Source: Ruminococcus sp. (lineage in GTDB: Bacteria; Bacillota; Clostridia; Oscillospirales; Acutalibacteraceae). From it: a DNA stretch of 36,885 bases. Shown piece by piece: positions 7,061 through 14,159 of the stretch. The DNA lies in assembly GCA_017384945.1 (NCBI GenBank), contig JAFNSO010000014.1, positions 1 through 36,885 of the forward strand, written 5' to 3'. The notes under the pieces are model-generated. The model had not been told where the DNA came from. It did no database searches and was given only the letters and a program-made list of their open reading frames with translations. The position numbers were made by a program, and so were the translations under genes. Position 1 is the first letter of the stretch. Every line of letters starts with the position of its first letter.

Positions 7061-8716
7061 ATGAAAAAAAAGATAGCGCTGTTTCTGGCTGTTCTGACGC
7101 TCATGGGAGCGTTCACGGTAATGGCGGCGAGCGCGGCAACTTCCAATGTTATCCTCGTCGATAACAAATACAAGGAAGGCGAAGGTTTCAAAAAGACAGA
7201 GGTAGTTTACGAGCCGAAGGTCGGCACTTTGGTAACATACACCTGCTCTGTTTCCTGCCCCAATCTCCTAGAGGACGGACAGTTTTTGCTTTTGTATGAT
7301 AACAAGATTTTAAAGGTATCCGAGGTAAGCGTTCCAAATATCCCCGAGGCTGTTTTCAATCCCGACTTCAAGACTCCCGAATACGCCTCCACCTATTTAA
7401 ACGACAAGGTCAAGATGAACTTCTCCCGCTTCAAGGGCATCGACTTCAAGGAAGAAAAGGTTCTTTTCACAATCAAGTTCAGCGTAATTGCCGAGGGCGA
7501 GGGCAAAATCGAGCTCCTCACAGACCCCGACGAGAAGATCCCCTTTGAGTCGAATGTCAGCGAGGGCATGGTCATCAGCGATACAAACGACAAGGACGTT
7601 ATAAGAATCACAACGATCAACCAGAAGCTCGAGCTCAGCGAAGAGCCCTCCACGGAGCCCGAAACAACCGCTTCCGCAAGCGTTGAGCCGACCGCGACCG
7701 AGGGTTCGACCTCGGCTTCTCAGAACACCGAAGCGACAGAGGCTACAACAAACGCGCAGACCTCAAGCGAAACAGCCGCTCCCACCGAATCGGGCGCGAC
7801 TGAGGCTTCAAGTCAGTCGGATGCTACGGCTTCAACAGCTTCCACCGATCCGTCCGATACAAGCGCCACAACACCGAGCGAAACAACAGTAACCGACCCG
7901 TCGGCGACTGACAATACTAATCCCTCGGATACAAGCGCGACAAACCCTTCAGACACAAGCGCGACTGAGCCGAGCGAAACAGGCGCGACCGAGCCAAGCG
8001 AAACAGGCGCGCAGGCGACAGACTCAACTACCGCTCCCGCTACAGAGGCGACAACAGCGGCTACAGAGCCAACCGACAAACCAAGCGCGACTGTGTCCTA
8101 TGATGACAGGCCAAGCGTAAAAGGGGCTGTCAGCTATTTCAAGAATCTCAAAAACGATAAAGACCCCGCGGGCACGGTATTCGGCAATCTCCGCGCCAAC
8201 TCCAAGAAGGTCAGCACAAAGGCAATCAAGCTTACCTGGAACAAGGTCAGCGGCGCTAAGAGCTACATCATCATGGGCGGAAAATGCGGAAAGTCCTACA
8301 AAAAGCTCAAGACATTAAGCAAGCTCACATACACTCAAAAGAAGCTGAAGAAGGGCACCTACTACAAGTTTATTGTTATGGCGGCAGACTCAAATAACAA
8401 AGTAATTGACGTTTCAAAGGTTATTCATGTAACGACAAAGGGCGGCAAATACGGCAACTACAAGAGCGTTAAATTCACTAACGCGAAGAGCTCAATCACA
8501 ATAAAGAAGGGCAAGTCCTTCACCCTCAAGGCAAAAGCCGTAAAGGCTGACAAGAAGGTCAAAAACCACAGAAAGATTTGTTTCGAGTCATCAAACACAG
8601 GCGTCGCCAAGATAAACTCAAAGGGCAAGATCACAGCCAAAGGAAAAGGCACAGCCAAAATCTTTGCTTATGCTCAAAACGGAGTTTACAAGGTAATTAA
8701 GGTTAAAGTTAAATAG
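7061..8716 (+). CDS. Secreted surface protein with cohesin-like domain, Thr/Ser/Glu-rich linker, FN3-like and Ig-like (BIG2-type) domains
   Basis: The protein is 551 aa. Residues 1-25 form a signal peptide ending ASA. Residues 28-200 are a beta-rich domain with the spacing of a cohesin (LVTYTCSV, FLLLYDNKILKVSEV, VLFTIKFSV), but this is a resemblance seen by eye. Residues about 205-345 are a low-complexity Thr/Ser/Glu/Ala/Pro linker of the scaffoldin kind. After it come an FN3-like domain (KLTWNKVSGAKSYII) and a BIG2-like, Lys-rich C-terminal domain (ESSNTGVAKINSKGKITAKG) ending VKVK. The start at 7061 has AAAGGAGG 10 nt upstream; the ATG at 7022 has none. Its neighbours suggest a role in starch-enzyme assembly or surface attachment, but ligand and partner are unknown. 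Confidence 0.75.
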   Translation: MKKKIALFLAVLTLMGAFTVMAASAATSNVILVDNKYKEGEGFKKTEVVYEPKVGTLVTYTCSVSCPNLLEDGQFLLLYDNKILKVSEVSVPNIPEAVFNPDFKTPEYASTYLNDKVKMNFSRFKGIDFKEEKVLFTIKFSVIAEGEGKIELLTDPDEKIPFESNVSEGMVISDTNDKDVIRITTINQKLELSEEPSTEPETTASASVEPTATEGSTSASQNTEATEATTNAQTSSETAAPTESGATEASSQSDATASTASTDPSDTSATTPSETTVTDPSATDNTNPSDTSATNPSDTSATEPSETGATEPSETGAQATDSTTAPATEATTAATEPTDKPSATVSYDDRPSVKGAVSYFKNLKNDKDPAGTVFGNLRANSKKVSTKAIKLTWNKVSGAKSYIIMGGKCGKSYKKLKTLSKLTYTQKKLKKGTYYKFIVMAADSNNKVIDVSKVIHVTTKGGKYGNYKSVKFTNAKSSITIKKGKSFTLKAKAVKADKKVKNHRKICFESSNTGVAKINSKGKITAKGKGTAKIFAYAQNGVYKVIKVKVK

Positions 8717-8734
8717 TTTTTCTGAATTTTTATA

Positions 8735-8763
8735 AGCCATCCGCTGATTAACGGATGGCTTTA
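8735..8763. terminator. Shared terminator between convergent genes
   Basis: AGCCATCCG (8735-8743) pairs with CGGATGGCT (8752-8760). It lies between the convergent cohesin-like gene and histidine kinase and overlaps the last codons of the kinase. T tracts on both sides are short. Confidence 0.6.
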
Positions 8764-10055
8764 TCCTTGTCCGCGATCCCTACCAACGAAGTAAAGGTTT
8801 TGTTTTTCTCGTTGTAGCTCGTCTCATAGCTACCGTTGTATTTTTCCGCGATCCTTCTAACGCTTTTAGTCCCGATACCGTGATAAAGGGAGTCGGACTT
8901 ATTCGTAAGGAAAAGACCGTTCTGCATTTTAGGCTCGCGATCGCTTGAATTGATTATTTTTATCATGGTAAAGCCGATATTACGAGTAACGATCGAAAAA
9001 TCTATGAATTTTTCCTTTGACGGCGACGCCGCCTCGACAGCGTTCTCCAACAGATTTTCAAGCAAGGCTGTAATCTCATACTCCTCCATAAGCCCGAAAT
9101 CCGCTTCACTTACGTCCGCAACAAAGGTAATTCCCCTTTCTCTGCATATGGAATAATAGCGGTTTGTAATTAGATTAACGATTTGGTTTTTTGAATACTC
9201 GACAGGATTAAAAATCTCAAAATCATCCGCGAGGCTCTTCACATAGCCTTCTATTTCAGGGTTGACCCCTCTGGACAACAGCATAATCGTATTCAGATGC
9301 TTTGTTATATCGTGAATCAGCAATTTGGAATTTTCATTTTGTTTTTTCAGAAGATCAAAATATGATATATCACATTCCCGCTTTTGCTTTTCGAGGAACA
9401 TTCGGGAATTTTCCGCTTGAAGCCTCAGCGAAAGCTCGTGAATATAATAAACGACTATATTCGTAAACAACAGCATTACGCTTTCTGTAAGCGCTATTTT
9501 AAACAGGCTTTCCGTCTGATACCTGACGCACAGCCGAAACGAATAGTCAATAATCAACACCGAAGAAACGGGAAGGATCGCGAGCGGTAAGGAAAAACGG
9601 TTTATTCCCGCGCAATCGGCTTTTGACGATATCCTTATCAGCAAATGAACCAAAATAAAATAGAAAAGTTTTGTTATTATCGATTGGTATAATAATACGT
9701 ACTCGTTTTTGATATTCGCGGACACGGTTGTATTATAAATAACCGAAAAGCCGTAGATTACAATCAGCTCCGAGGCAATCATCAAAAGCATCAACACAAA
9801 GCAGCTGAACAGCGCGCTTTTTATTCTGCTCTTGCAGCAGATACAGCAAATCAAACAGTTGCATACCAAAAAGCCAAGGGCGTTCAGCGTCGGAACGCCG
9901 GCTAAGCTGACCGCGTACTGAATCAAAGCGCTCACAGCAAAACAAGGCGCTATAATTCTTAAAGAGAATTTTCGTTCAAACACAAAATCAAAATAATAGA
10001 AAGATATAAATGACTCGACCGCGAAAACAAGCGCGTAACACACAGATGAAATCAC
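8748..10055 (-). CDS. Membrane sensor histidine kinase, AgrC-like (GHKL ATPase)
   Basis: This is the sensor half of an Agr/Com-type two-component system (435 aa). The first 215 or so residues contain about six hydrophobic membrane segments. A dimerisation helix with the phosphoacceptor region (LLIHDITKHLNTIM, His near residue 245) follows, then a GHKL ATPase domain with N box ENLLENAVEAA and G box YHGIGTKSVRRIAEKYNG. The start is a GTG at 10053-10055 that overlaps the TGA of the regulator upstream, with GGGGGAAAG as ribosome binding site, so the two are coupled. AgrC-family sensors usually detect small peptides, but no agrB or agrD gene is seen nearby, so the signal is unknown. Confidence 0.9.
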   Translation of the reverse strand: MISSVCYALVFAVESFISFYYFDFVFERKFSLRIIAPCFAVSALIQYAVSLAGVPTLNALGFLVCNCLICCICCKSRIKSALFSCFVLMLLMIASELIVIYGFSVIYNTTVSANIKNEYVLLYQSIITKLFYFILVHLLIRISSKADCAGINRFSLPLAILPVSSVLIIDYSFRLCVRYQTESLFKIALTESVMLLFTNIVVYYIHELSLRLQAENSRMFLEKQKRECDISYFDLLKKQNENSKLLIHDITKHLNTIMLLSRGVNPEIEGYVKSLADDFEIFNPVEYSKNQIVNLITNRYYSICRERGITFVADVSEADFGLMEEYEITALLENLLENAVEAASPSKEKFIDFSIVTRNIGFTMIKIINSSDREPKMQNGLFLTNKSDSLYHGIGTKSVRRIAEKYNGSYETSYNEKNKTFTSLVGIADKDKAIR

Positions 10056-10765
10056 AGGCTTTCCCCCATATACTCGTAAAAAGCCTTTTTAAACGGAGTA
10101 TAATACGCTCTTGAAACAGGAACAACGATTTTTTCTCTTCCGTTTTTAAGCGTCGCCTTGGTTTTGTCAAAGGCTATCACCTTTCTTAGATTCACAATAT
10201 AGCTGTATTGAGCCTGAGCAAAGTATTCATACGCGCTCATTCGTTTTTTCCAGTAAGCAAACTTTCCTCTTACAAGATACTCCCTTTCCGTTGTTACTAT
10301 TTTGGTTTTGCGTTTTTCAATCGAGAGATATATGATATCCGACGTAAAAATACTGTAGCACTCGTCAAAATACTCCAAAACAATTTTTTCCGTATTCCGA
10401 CGATAAAGCTTAACAGCCGTTTTTAAGCTTTCCTGAAAACGGCTGTTTTCAATCGGCTTGGAAAAATATCTGAAAACATTTATGTCCATAGCCTTATCCA
10501 GGTATTCACGATAAGATGTTACTATGAACACTATTACATTTGGATTCAGCGTCTTTAAGCGCCTCGCGACGGTCAAGCCGTCGGTACCGGGCATTTCTAT
10601 ATCGATAAAAGCAAGGTCAAATTTTTCCCCGCTCTTTATCGCCGACGCGCCGCCGAGACATACCGTAACGTCAAAGCTCATCCTTAAAACCCCCGACGAG
10701 ATTTCAAGCGCTTTCCTTATACATTCCGCGTCCGAATAATCGTCATCACAAATCAATATTTTCAA
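10052..10765 (-). CDS. Response regulator with LytTR DNA-binding domain, AgrA-like
   Basis: This is the output half of the two-component system (237 aa). The receiver domain has the acidic pair DDD near the start, phosphoacceptor Asp in FIDIEMPG, and Lys in YFSKPIE. A C-terminal LytTR domain follows (IIYLSIEKRKTKIVT..., ending VPVSRAYYTPFKKAF). LytTR regulators bind short direct repeats and commonly control secreted or surface functions. I chose a TTG start at 10765 because GGAGGG lies 7 nt upstream; an ATG 15 bp further out lies inside that binding site and has none of its own. The long AT-rich upstream region holds a structured leader (10937-11023). The target genes cannot be told from the sequence. 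Confidence 0.9.
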   Translation of the reverse strand: MKILICDDDYSDAECIRKALEISSGVLRMSFDVTVCLGGASAIKSGEKFDLAFIDIEMPGTDGLTVARRLKTLNPNVIVFIVTSYREYLDKAMDINVFRYFSKPIENSRFQESLKTAVKLYRRNTEKIVLEYFDECYSIFTSDIIYLSIEKRKTKIVTTEREYLVRGKFAYWKKRMSAYEYFAQAQYSYIVNLRKVIAFDKTKATLKNGREKIVVPVSRAYYTPFKKAFYEYMGESL

Positions 10766-10936
10766 ATCGGTTCCCTCCATTTTTTTCTCTATAAAAATAG
10801 ACGAAACAAACCGCGCTTTTCATACCTAAATCAAAGATTTTTTTAAAAAAGAGTCTCAAAATACAAAAATTGTTAAATTTTTTACAGATTTCGCAAATAT
10901 AAAGTAATTAAAAGGAATTTGATTATAATCAGTATC

Positions 10937-11023
10937 GGAAAGAGCTTTCGGAGTACAGATATGAGTCCGCTATAAACAAAATTGTACGTTCACTCTTTCC
11001 TCCTTGCTTGTATCTGTACTTCC
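10937..11023 (-). promoter_or_regulatory. Interlocking inverted repeats in the leader of the two-component operon
   Basis: Two inverted repeats are interleaved. GGAAAGAG (10937-10944) pairs with CTCTTTCC (10993-11000), and GGAGTACAGATA (10950-10961) pairs with TATCTGTACTTCC (11011-11023, one bulge). The order A-B-A'-B' allows a pseudoknot or two mutually exclusive hairpins. On the minus strand, towards the regulator, the same segment holds AAGGAGG (10999-11005) and a 7-codon GTG-started ORF. TACAGAT also recurs at 10883-10889. No clear -35/-10 pair was found. The remaining gap of about 170 bp to the regulator is AT-rich and otherwise featureless. Confidence 0.5.
10970..10993 (-). CDS. Possible 7-residue leader peptide (MNVQFCL)
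   Basis: A GTG start at 10991-10993 lies 5 nt after AAGGAGG, followed by six codons and TAG. Its ribosome binding site and start codon fall inside one arm of the inverted repeats at 10937-11023. It has no recognised family and is supported only by the strong ribosome binding site. Confidence 0.3.
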   Translation of the reverse strand: MNVQFCL

Positions 11024-11025
11024 GC

Positions 11026-11058
11026 CTAAAGAATAAAGCCGTCGCTCGCGCGACGGCT
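11026..11058 (-). terminator. Terminator of the secreted transglutaminase-like gene
   Basis: AGCCGTCGC (11037-11045) and GCGACGGCT (11050-11058) form a 9-bp stem followed on the minus strand by TTATTCTTTA. It starts 4 bp after the stop codon. Confidence 0.75.
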
Positions 11059-11062
11059 AGGT

Positions 11063-12355
11063 CTATTTGTAATTTTTCTTTGAGAGAATTTTAGCCTTGC
11101 CCGAGGAAGTGATTTTAAGAACCTTTGTCATGGATTTGTTCTTCATCCTCGAGTTGTATCTTGTTGTGTAAATATACCTTCCGCTGAGAGCTATTCCGTA
11201 AAAGCTCTTGGCGGTTGATTTTTTTATCGTCAGAACACGTTTGAATTTCTTTGAGGAAATACTGTAACGGTAAATATCACGCTTGGTGTTGAAGAAGATG
11301 TATTTTCCACTTGCGCAGAGCTTGCTAAACGAGTCCTTATAGGGGTATTTATTCGCGTAATACCAGACGTCGGGAATTACCTTCAACGCCTTCTTTTTGC
11401 CGTTTTTGAGGCGAATCAGAGCGCTTCGGTGTTTTCCCTTATAGTTGTTGTCGATGTAATAGAACGCTTTTTTGTAATAAACTATCTCGGAACAGATATT
11501 TCTGAAAAACGCGGTGTTATACTTCAAGCTCGAACACGAAAAAGCATCCGAAAATGTCACGTCGCTCATAAAGCCCGTGTAATTGCCGCTCGACGCGTTC
11601 AGAAGCTTGCTGTCGGTGCACAAAAAGAACTTGTGACGAACGTATCCGCAGGTGTCGGGCTTCGGGTCGTCGGAGGTCACGTCGATATGGTAAAACCTGC
11701 CCTCTATTTCAACGGCGTTCCAGCAATGATGCTTTACGTCGTTGTTGATTATCTTGCTGTTTACGCCGACCTTCGAGAGCAAAAGGCTGTACGCCCTCGA
11801 ATAGCCCTCGCAGATCGCCTGACCGCTTACCAAGGCTCCGTAGGCAGTAAAGGAAAGCTTGTTCTTCTCCTTGTATTCGCAGTTGACCGCGATTCTGTCG
11901 TGCAGAACCAATGCCTTTTGAAGCCCGCTCCACGAGGCTGAAACGCCGTCGAGAAAGCTGTCGACCGCCTTGTTGAATTTTTTGACCATAGACGGAATCG
12001 AACCAAGCTCACAGATATATCTAGGTCTGATCGTTTCAACCAAATCCGTGAGATTATTGTAGTTGTAGTTGATAAACGAAGCGTCAACATAGAAAATATC
12101 GGGGTTGTCAAACACAGCCGATTTATAGGCAAAGATTATATTGTCCTTGGAAATATGAAAGTCGGACACATCTATGCTTGTCTTTTTCTCACGAAGAGCT
12201 TTAGCTATGTACTCTTCAAGCCCCGGGTAATAGTCCTCGACAACGGGGACAAAGGGGTAGATCCTTCCGAGTCCCGACGCGGCGTCGGACGGAAAAAGAG
12301 CCGCCGTGGACAAAACCGTCAAGGCGCATATTATAAAACAAATTAATCTTTTCAA
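11063..12355 (-). CDS. Secreted transglutaminase-like (papain-fold) protein
   Basis: The protein is 430 aa with an N-terminal signal peptide (cleavage near AASG, residue 26). The central domain has the transglutaminase-like triad: Cys182 in SGQAICEGYSRAY, His210 in HHCWNAVEI, and Asp225 in FYHIDVTSDD. Family members can be proteases, cross-linkers or amidases; the substrate is unknown. The C-terminal 180 or so residues are beta-rich with repeated Tyr-Ile strands (KYIFFNTKRDIYRYS, GRYIYTTRYNS), perhaps an incomplete propeller. The start is TTG (12355) with GAGGTGA upstream. It has its own promoter (12374-12401) and terminator, so it is monocistronic. A second member of the family lies at 23330-24628. 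Confidence 0.85.
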   Translation of the reverse strand: MKRLICFIICALTVLSTAALFPSDAASGLGRIYPFVPVVEDYYPGLEEYIAKALREKKTSIDVSDFHISKDNIIFAYKSAVFDNPDIFYVDASFINYNYNNLTDLVETIRPRYICELGSIPSMVKKFNKAVDSFLDGVSASWSGLQKALVLHDRIAVNCEYKEKNKLSFTAYGALVSGQAICEGYSRAYSLLLSKVGVNSKIINNDVKHHCWNAVEIEGRFYHIDVTSDDPKPDTCGYVRHKFFLCTDSKLLNASSGNYTGFMSDVTFSDAFSCSSLKYNTAFFRNICSEIVYYKKAFYYIDNNYKGKHRSALIRLKNGKKKALKVIPDVWYYANKYPYKDSFSKLCASGKYIFFNTKRDIYRYSISSKKFKRVLTIKKSTAKSFYGIALSGRYIYTTRYNSRMKNKSMTKVLKITSSGKAKILSKKNYK

Positions 12356-12373
12356 AACATCACCTCTGCTATA

Positions 12374-12401
12374 ATTATACCGAAAAACAAAAGTTTTTCA
12401 A
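12374..12401 (-). promoter_or_regulatory. Sigma-A promoter of the transglutaminase-like gene
   Basis: On the minus strand TTGAAA (12396-12401) is 16 bp from TATAAT (12374-12379), 18 bp upstream of the start codon. Confidence 0.7.
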
Positions 12402-12419
12402 GAAATATTTAAAAACCTG

Positions 12420-12448
12420 TTGACATATTTTAATCTCGGTGATATAAT
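12420..12448 (+). promoter_or_regulatory. Sigma-A promoter of cysK
   Basis: This is a perfect consensus promoter: TTGACA (12420-12425), 17-bp spacer, TATAAT (12443-12448). AAAAACCT immediately upstream of the -35 box and AGTAGGATTAA (about 12461-12471) after the start resemble the AAAACCTAYC element of the rrf2-cysE promoters, so they may be regulator sites. The leader from about 12455 to 12578 carries the MNYFECRERC ORF. Confidence 0.85.
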
Positions 12449-12492
12449 ACCTATAAACTTAGTAGGATTAATATGTTTTAATTGGAGGCATT

Positions 12493-12525
12493 ATGAATTA
12501 TTTTGAATGCAGAGAACGATGTTGA
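12493..12525 (+). CDS. Cys-containing leader peptide MNYFECRERC, putative cysteine attenuator upstream of cysK
   Basis: This is a 10-codon ORF with its own ribosome binding site, GGAGG (12484-12488, 4 nt before ATG). Cys codons are at positions 6 and 10, the last directly before the TGA stop. The stop codon is the first part of TGACTCC (12523-12529), perfectly complementary to GGAGTCA (12568-12574), the ribosome binding site of cysK. A competing hairpin TGACT/AGTCA (12523-12527 with 12535-12539) uses the same bases. A ribosome stalled on the Cys codons would cover the anti-Shine-Dalgarno and free cysK; with enough Cys it would leave and the site could close. The mechanism is inferred. The ORF and the complementarity are seen directly. 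Confidence 0.65.
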   Translation: MNYFECRERC

Positions 12526-12574
12526 CTCCCGAAAAGTCACACAATTCATTTCATTATTATTATTAAAGGAGTCA
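12523..12574 (+). promoter_or_regulatory. Anti-Shine-Dalgarno / Shine-Dalgarno pair controlling cysK translation
   Basis: The 7-nt segment TGACTCC (12523-12529) is perfectly complementary to GGAGTCA (12568-12574). The second includes the GGAG of the cysK ribosome binding site, 4 nt before the ATG. The 38-nt loop is AT-rich and unstructured. There is no T run after the stem, so control of translation fits better than transcription termination. Confidence 0.6.
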
Positions 12575-12578
12575 CATT

Positions 12579-13505
12579 ATGAAAATTTACAGCAAAATCA
12601 CAGATTTAATAGGAAAAACACCCCTTCTTGAGCTCACAAACTATGAAAACGAAAACAAGCTCGACGCCAAGGTAGTCGGAAAGCTCGAGTACTTCAACCC
12701 CGCGGGAAGCGTTAAGGACAGAATCGCCAAGGCTATGATTGACGACGCCGAAAGCAAGGGCGCACTCAAGCAGGGCGCGGTTATCATTGAACCCACAAGC
12801 GGAAACACGGGAATCGGACTCGCGTCCGTCGCGGCTGCGAGGGGCTACAGAATCATCCTCACAATGCCCGAGACGATGAGTGTGGAGCGCAGAAATCTTT
12901 TGAAGGCGTACGGCGCGGAACTCGTTCTCACAGACGGAGCCAAGGGTATGAAGGGTGCTATCGAAAAGGCTCACCAGCTCGCGGAGGAAATTGAAAACAG
13001 CTTTATTCCGAGCCAGTTCACAAACCAAGCGAACCCCGAGGTCCATTTCAAGACAACGGGTCCCGAGGTTTGGGACGACACCGACGGCAAGGTAGACATT
13101 CTCGTAGCGGGCGTCGGAACAGGCGGAACACTCTCGGGTACGGGAAAATATCTTAAGAGCCAAAATCCCGACGTAAAGGTCGTCGCGGTTGAACCCGCCA
13201 CCTCCCCTGTTCTCTCCGAGGGCAAGGCGGGTCCGCACAAAATCCAGGGAATCGGCGCCGGCTTTGTTCCCGACACTCTCAACACCGAGATTTACGACGA
13301 AATCATCAAGGTCAGCAACGAGGACGCTTTTAAAACAGGAAAAGCCCTCGCCAACACGGAGGGACTTCTTGTCGGTATTTCCTCGGGCGCGGCTGTATTC
13401 GCGGCGACAGAGCTCGCAAAGCGTCCCGAAAACAAGGGCAAGCTTATAGTCGCGATTCTCCCCGACACAGGTGAAAGATACCTCTCCACCCCTATGTTTT
13501 TATAA
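12579..13505 (+). CDS. cysK: Cysteine synthase (O-acetylserine sulfhydrylase)
   Basis: This PLP enzyme joins O-acetylserine and sulfide to make cysteine in the cytoplasm. The protein is 308 aa, the usual length. Visible hallmarks are the PLP lysine (Lys46 in [11 protein letters not shown]), the substrate loop [12 protein letters not shown], the phosphate-binding [15 protein letters not shown], and SSGAA near the end. The product of cysE (14160), O-acetylserine, is its substrate, and the Rrf2 gene between the two is the likely regulator. The upstream leader suggests an extra cysteine-dependent layer at translation. A strong terminator follows at once, so it is transcribed alone. Confidence 0.97.
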   Translation: MKIYSKITDLIGKTPLLELTNYENENKLDAKVVGKLEYFNPAGSVKDRIAKAMIDDAESKGALKQGAVIIEPTSGNTGIGLASVAAARGYRIILTMPETMSVERRNLLKAYGAELVLTDGAKGMKGAIEKAHQLAEEIENSFIPSQFTNQANPEVHFKTTGPEVWDDTDGKVDILVAGVGTGGTLSGTGKYLKSQNPDVKVVAVEPATSPVLSEGKAGPHKIQGIGAGFVPDTLNTEIYDEIIKVSNEDAFKTGKALANTEGLLVGISSGAAVFAATELAKRPENKGKLIVAILPDTGERYLSTPMFL

Positions 13506-13513
13506 GTAAATGT

Positions 13514-13548
13514 AAAAGCTGTCGCAAACGCGGCAGCTTTTGTTTATA
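13514..13548 (+). terminator. Intrinsic terminator of cysK
   Basis: AAAAGCTGTCGC (13514-13525) pairs with GCGGCAGCTTTT (13530-13541) with one G-T pair, followed by GTTT. Confidence 0.8.
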
Positions 13549-13568
13549 GCAAACTGGCGATGAGCAGC

Positions 13569-13595
13569 GAAAAGCGCGCCTGCGGCACGCTTTTC
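13569..13595 (-). terminator. Terminator of the Rrf2 regulator gene
   Basis: A 12-bp near-perfect inverted repeat (GAAAAGCGCGCC / GGCACGCTTTTC, TGC loop) directly abuts the stop codon. The A-start and T-end give it terminator form on both strands. Confidence 0.65.
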
Positions 13596-14027
13596 TTATA
13601 TCACATAATCATTTGATGAGTTTTTATTGTCCAAAATATCCTGTAGGGTGATCGAGTCGAGATACTCGCTCACGACCCTTTTCAAGCCCTGCCAGACGTA
13701 GAGCGTACTGCAATCTATCTGGCGGTCGCACTCAACCTCATCGCCGTCGATACACGGAATCGGCGAAAGCGTGCCCTCGGTCAGTCTCAGAATCTCCCCT
13801 ACCGTACACTCCTCGGGCTCAACGGCGAGACGGTAGCCGCCCTGAAAGCCTCGGTTTGTTTTCAGAATCCTTGTTTTATTCAGAATCGGAACAATCTGCT
13901 CCAAATATTTTTTTGAAACCTTCTGACGCTCAGCAATATCCTTCAACGCGATATAGCCGCTGTTTCTGTGCTCAGCCAAATCGACGAGCATTCTCAGCGC
14001 GTAGCGTCCCTTTGTTGAAATTCTCAT
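13596..14027 (-). CDS. Rrf2-family transcription regulator, IscR/CymR-like, with three-Cys cluster
   Basis: This is a winged-helix repressor of 143 aa. The N-terminus MRISTKGRYALRMLVDLA and the recognition helix region VSKKYLEQIVPILNK with wing NRGFQGGYRLA are typical of Rrf2 proteins. Three cysteines, Cys92, Cys100 and Cys106, lie almost where IscR holds its 2Fe-2S cluster, whereas Bacillus CymR lacks such a set. I chose the ATG at 14027 because GAGGTG lies 5-7 nt upstream and the family N-terminus begins here; a GTG three codons upstream falls inside that site. The gene lies between cysK and cysE and is divergent from cysE, so it probably controls cysteine synthesis, perhaps sensing Fe-S status. 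Confidence 0.9.
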   Translation of the reverse strand: MRISTKGRYALRMLVDLAEHRNSGYIALKDIAERQKVSKKYLEQIVPILNKTRILKTNRGFQGGYRLAVEPEECTVGEILRLTEGTLSPIPCIDGDEVECDRQIDCSTLYVWQGLKRVVSEYLDSITLQDILDNKNSSNDYVI

Positions 14028-14047
14028 ATATTTCACCTCACGCTACA

Positions 14048-14113
14048 ATAATACCACAAATCTGATAGGTTTTCAAGAAATTTGTTGCAAAACCTACCTT
14101 TCTTATGTATAAT
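14048..14113. promoter_or_regulatory. Divergent rrf2/cysE promoters with a shared inverted-repeat operator
   Basis: Minus strand, for the regulator: TTGAAA (14071-14076), 17 bp, TATTAT (14048-14053). Plus strand, for cysE: TTGCAA (14085-14090), 17 bp, TATAAT (14108-14113). Both -35 boxes run into AAAACCTAYC, so the two halves form an inverted repeat, GATAGGTTTTC (14064-14074) and GCAAAACCTACC (14087-14098). One dimer-bound regulator could block both promoters and so control itself. That the site is bound by the Rrf2 protein is inferred. Confidence 0.7.
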
Positions 14114-14159
14114 AAATACAGAGGCCCTGACCTAAACCGAGGGCGGAAAGGCAGATAAT

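Noticed and set aside
7813..8079. Minus-strand reading frame in the linker of the cohesin-like gene
   Set aside because: It is the complement of the repetitive Thr/Ser/Glu linker and is low complexity only.
12450..12578. T-box riboswitch for cysteine upstream of cysK
   Set aside because: No T-box sequence, specifier stem or terminator hairpin is visible; the leader is too short. The leader-peptide model fits better.
14114..14159. A second Cys leader peptide upstream of cysE
   Set aside because: No ATG/GTG ORF with Cys codons or anti-Shine-Dalgarno was found; only a weak 5-bp hairpin.
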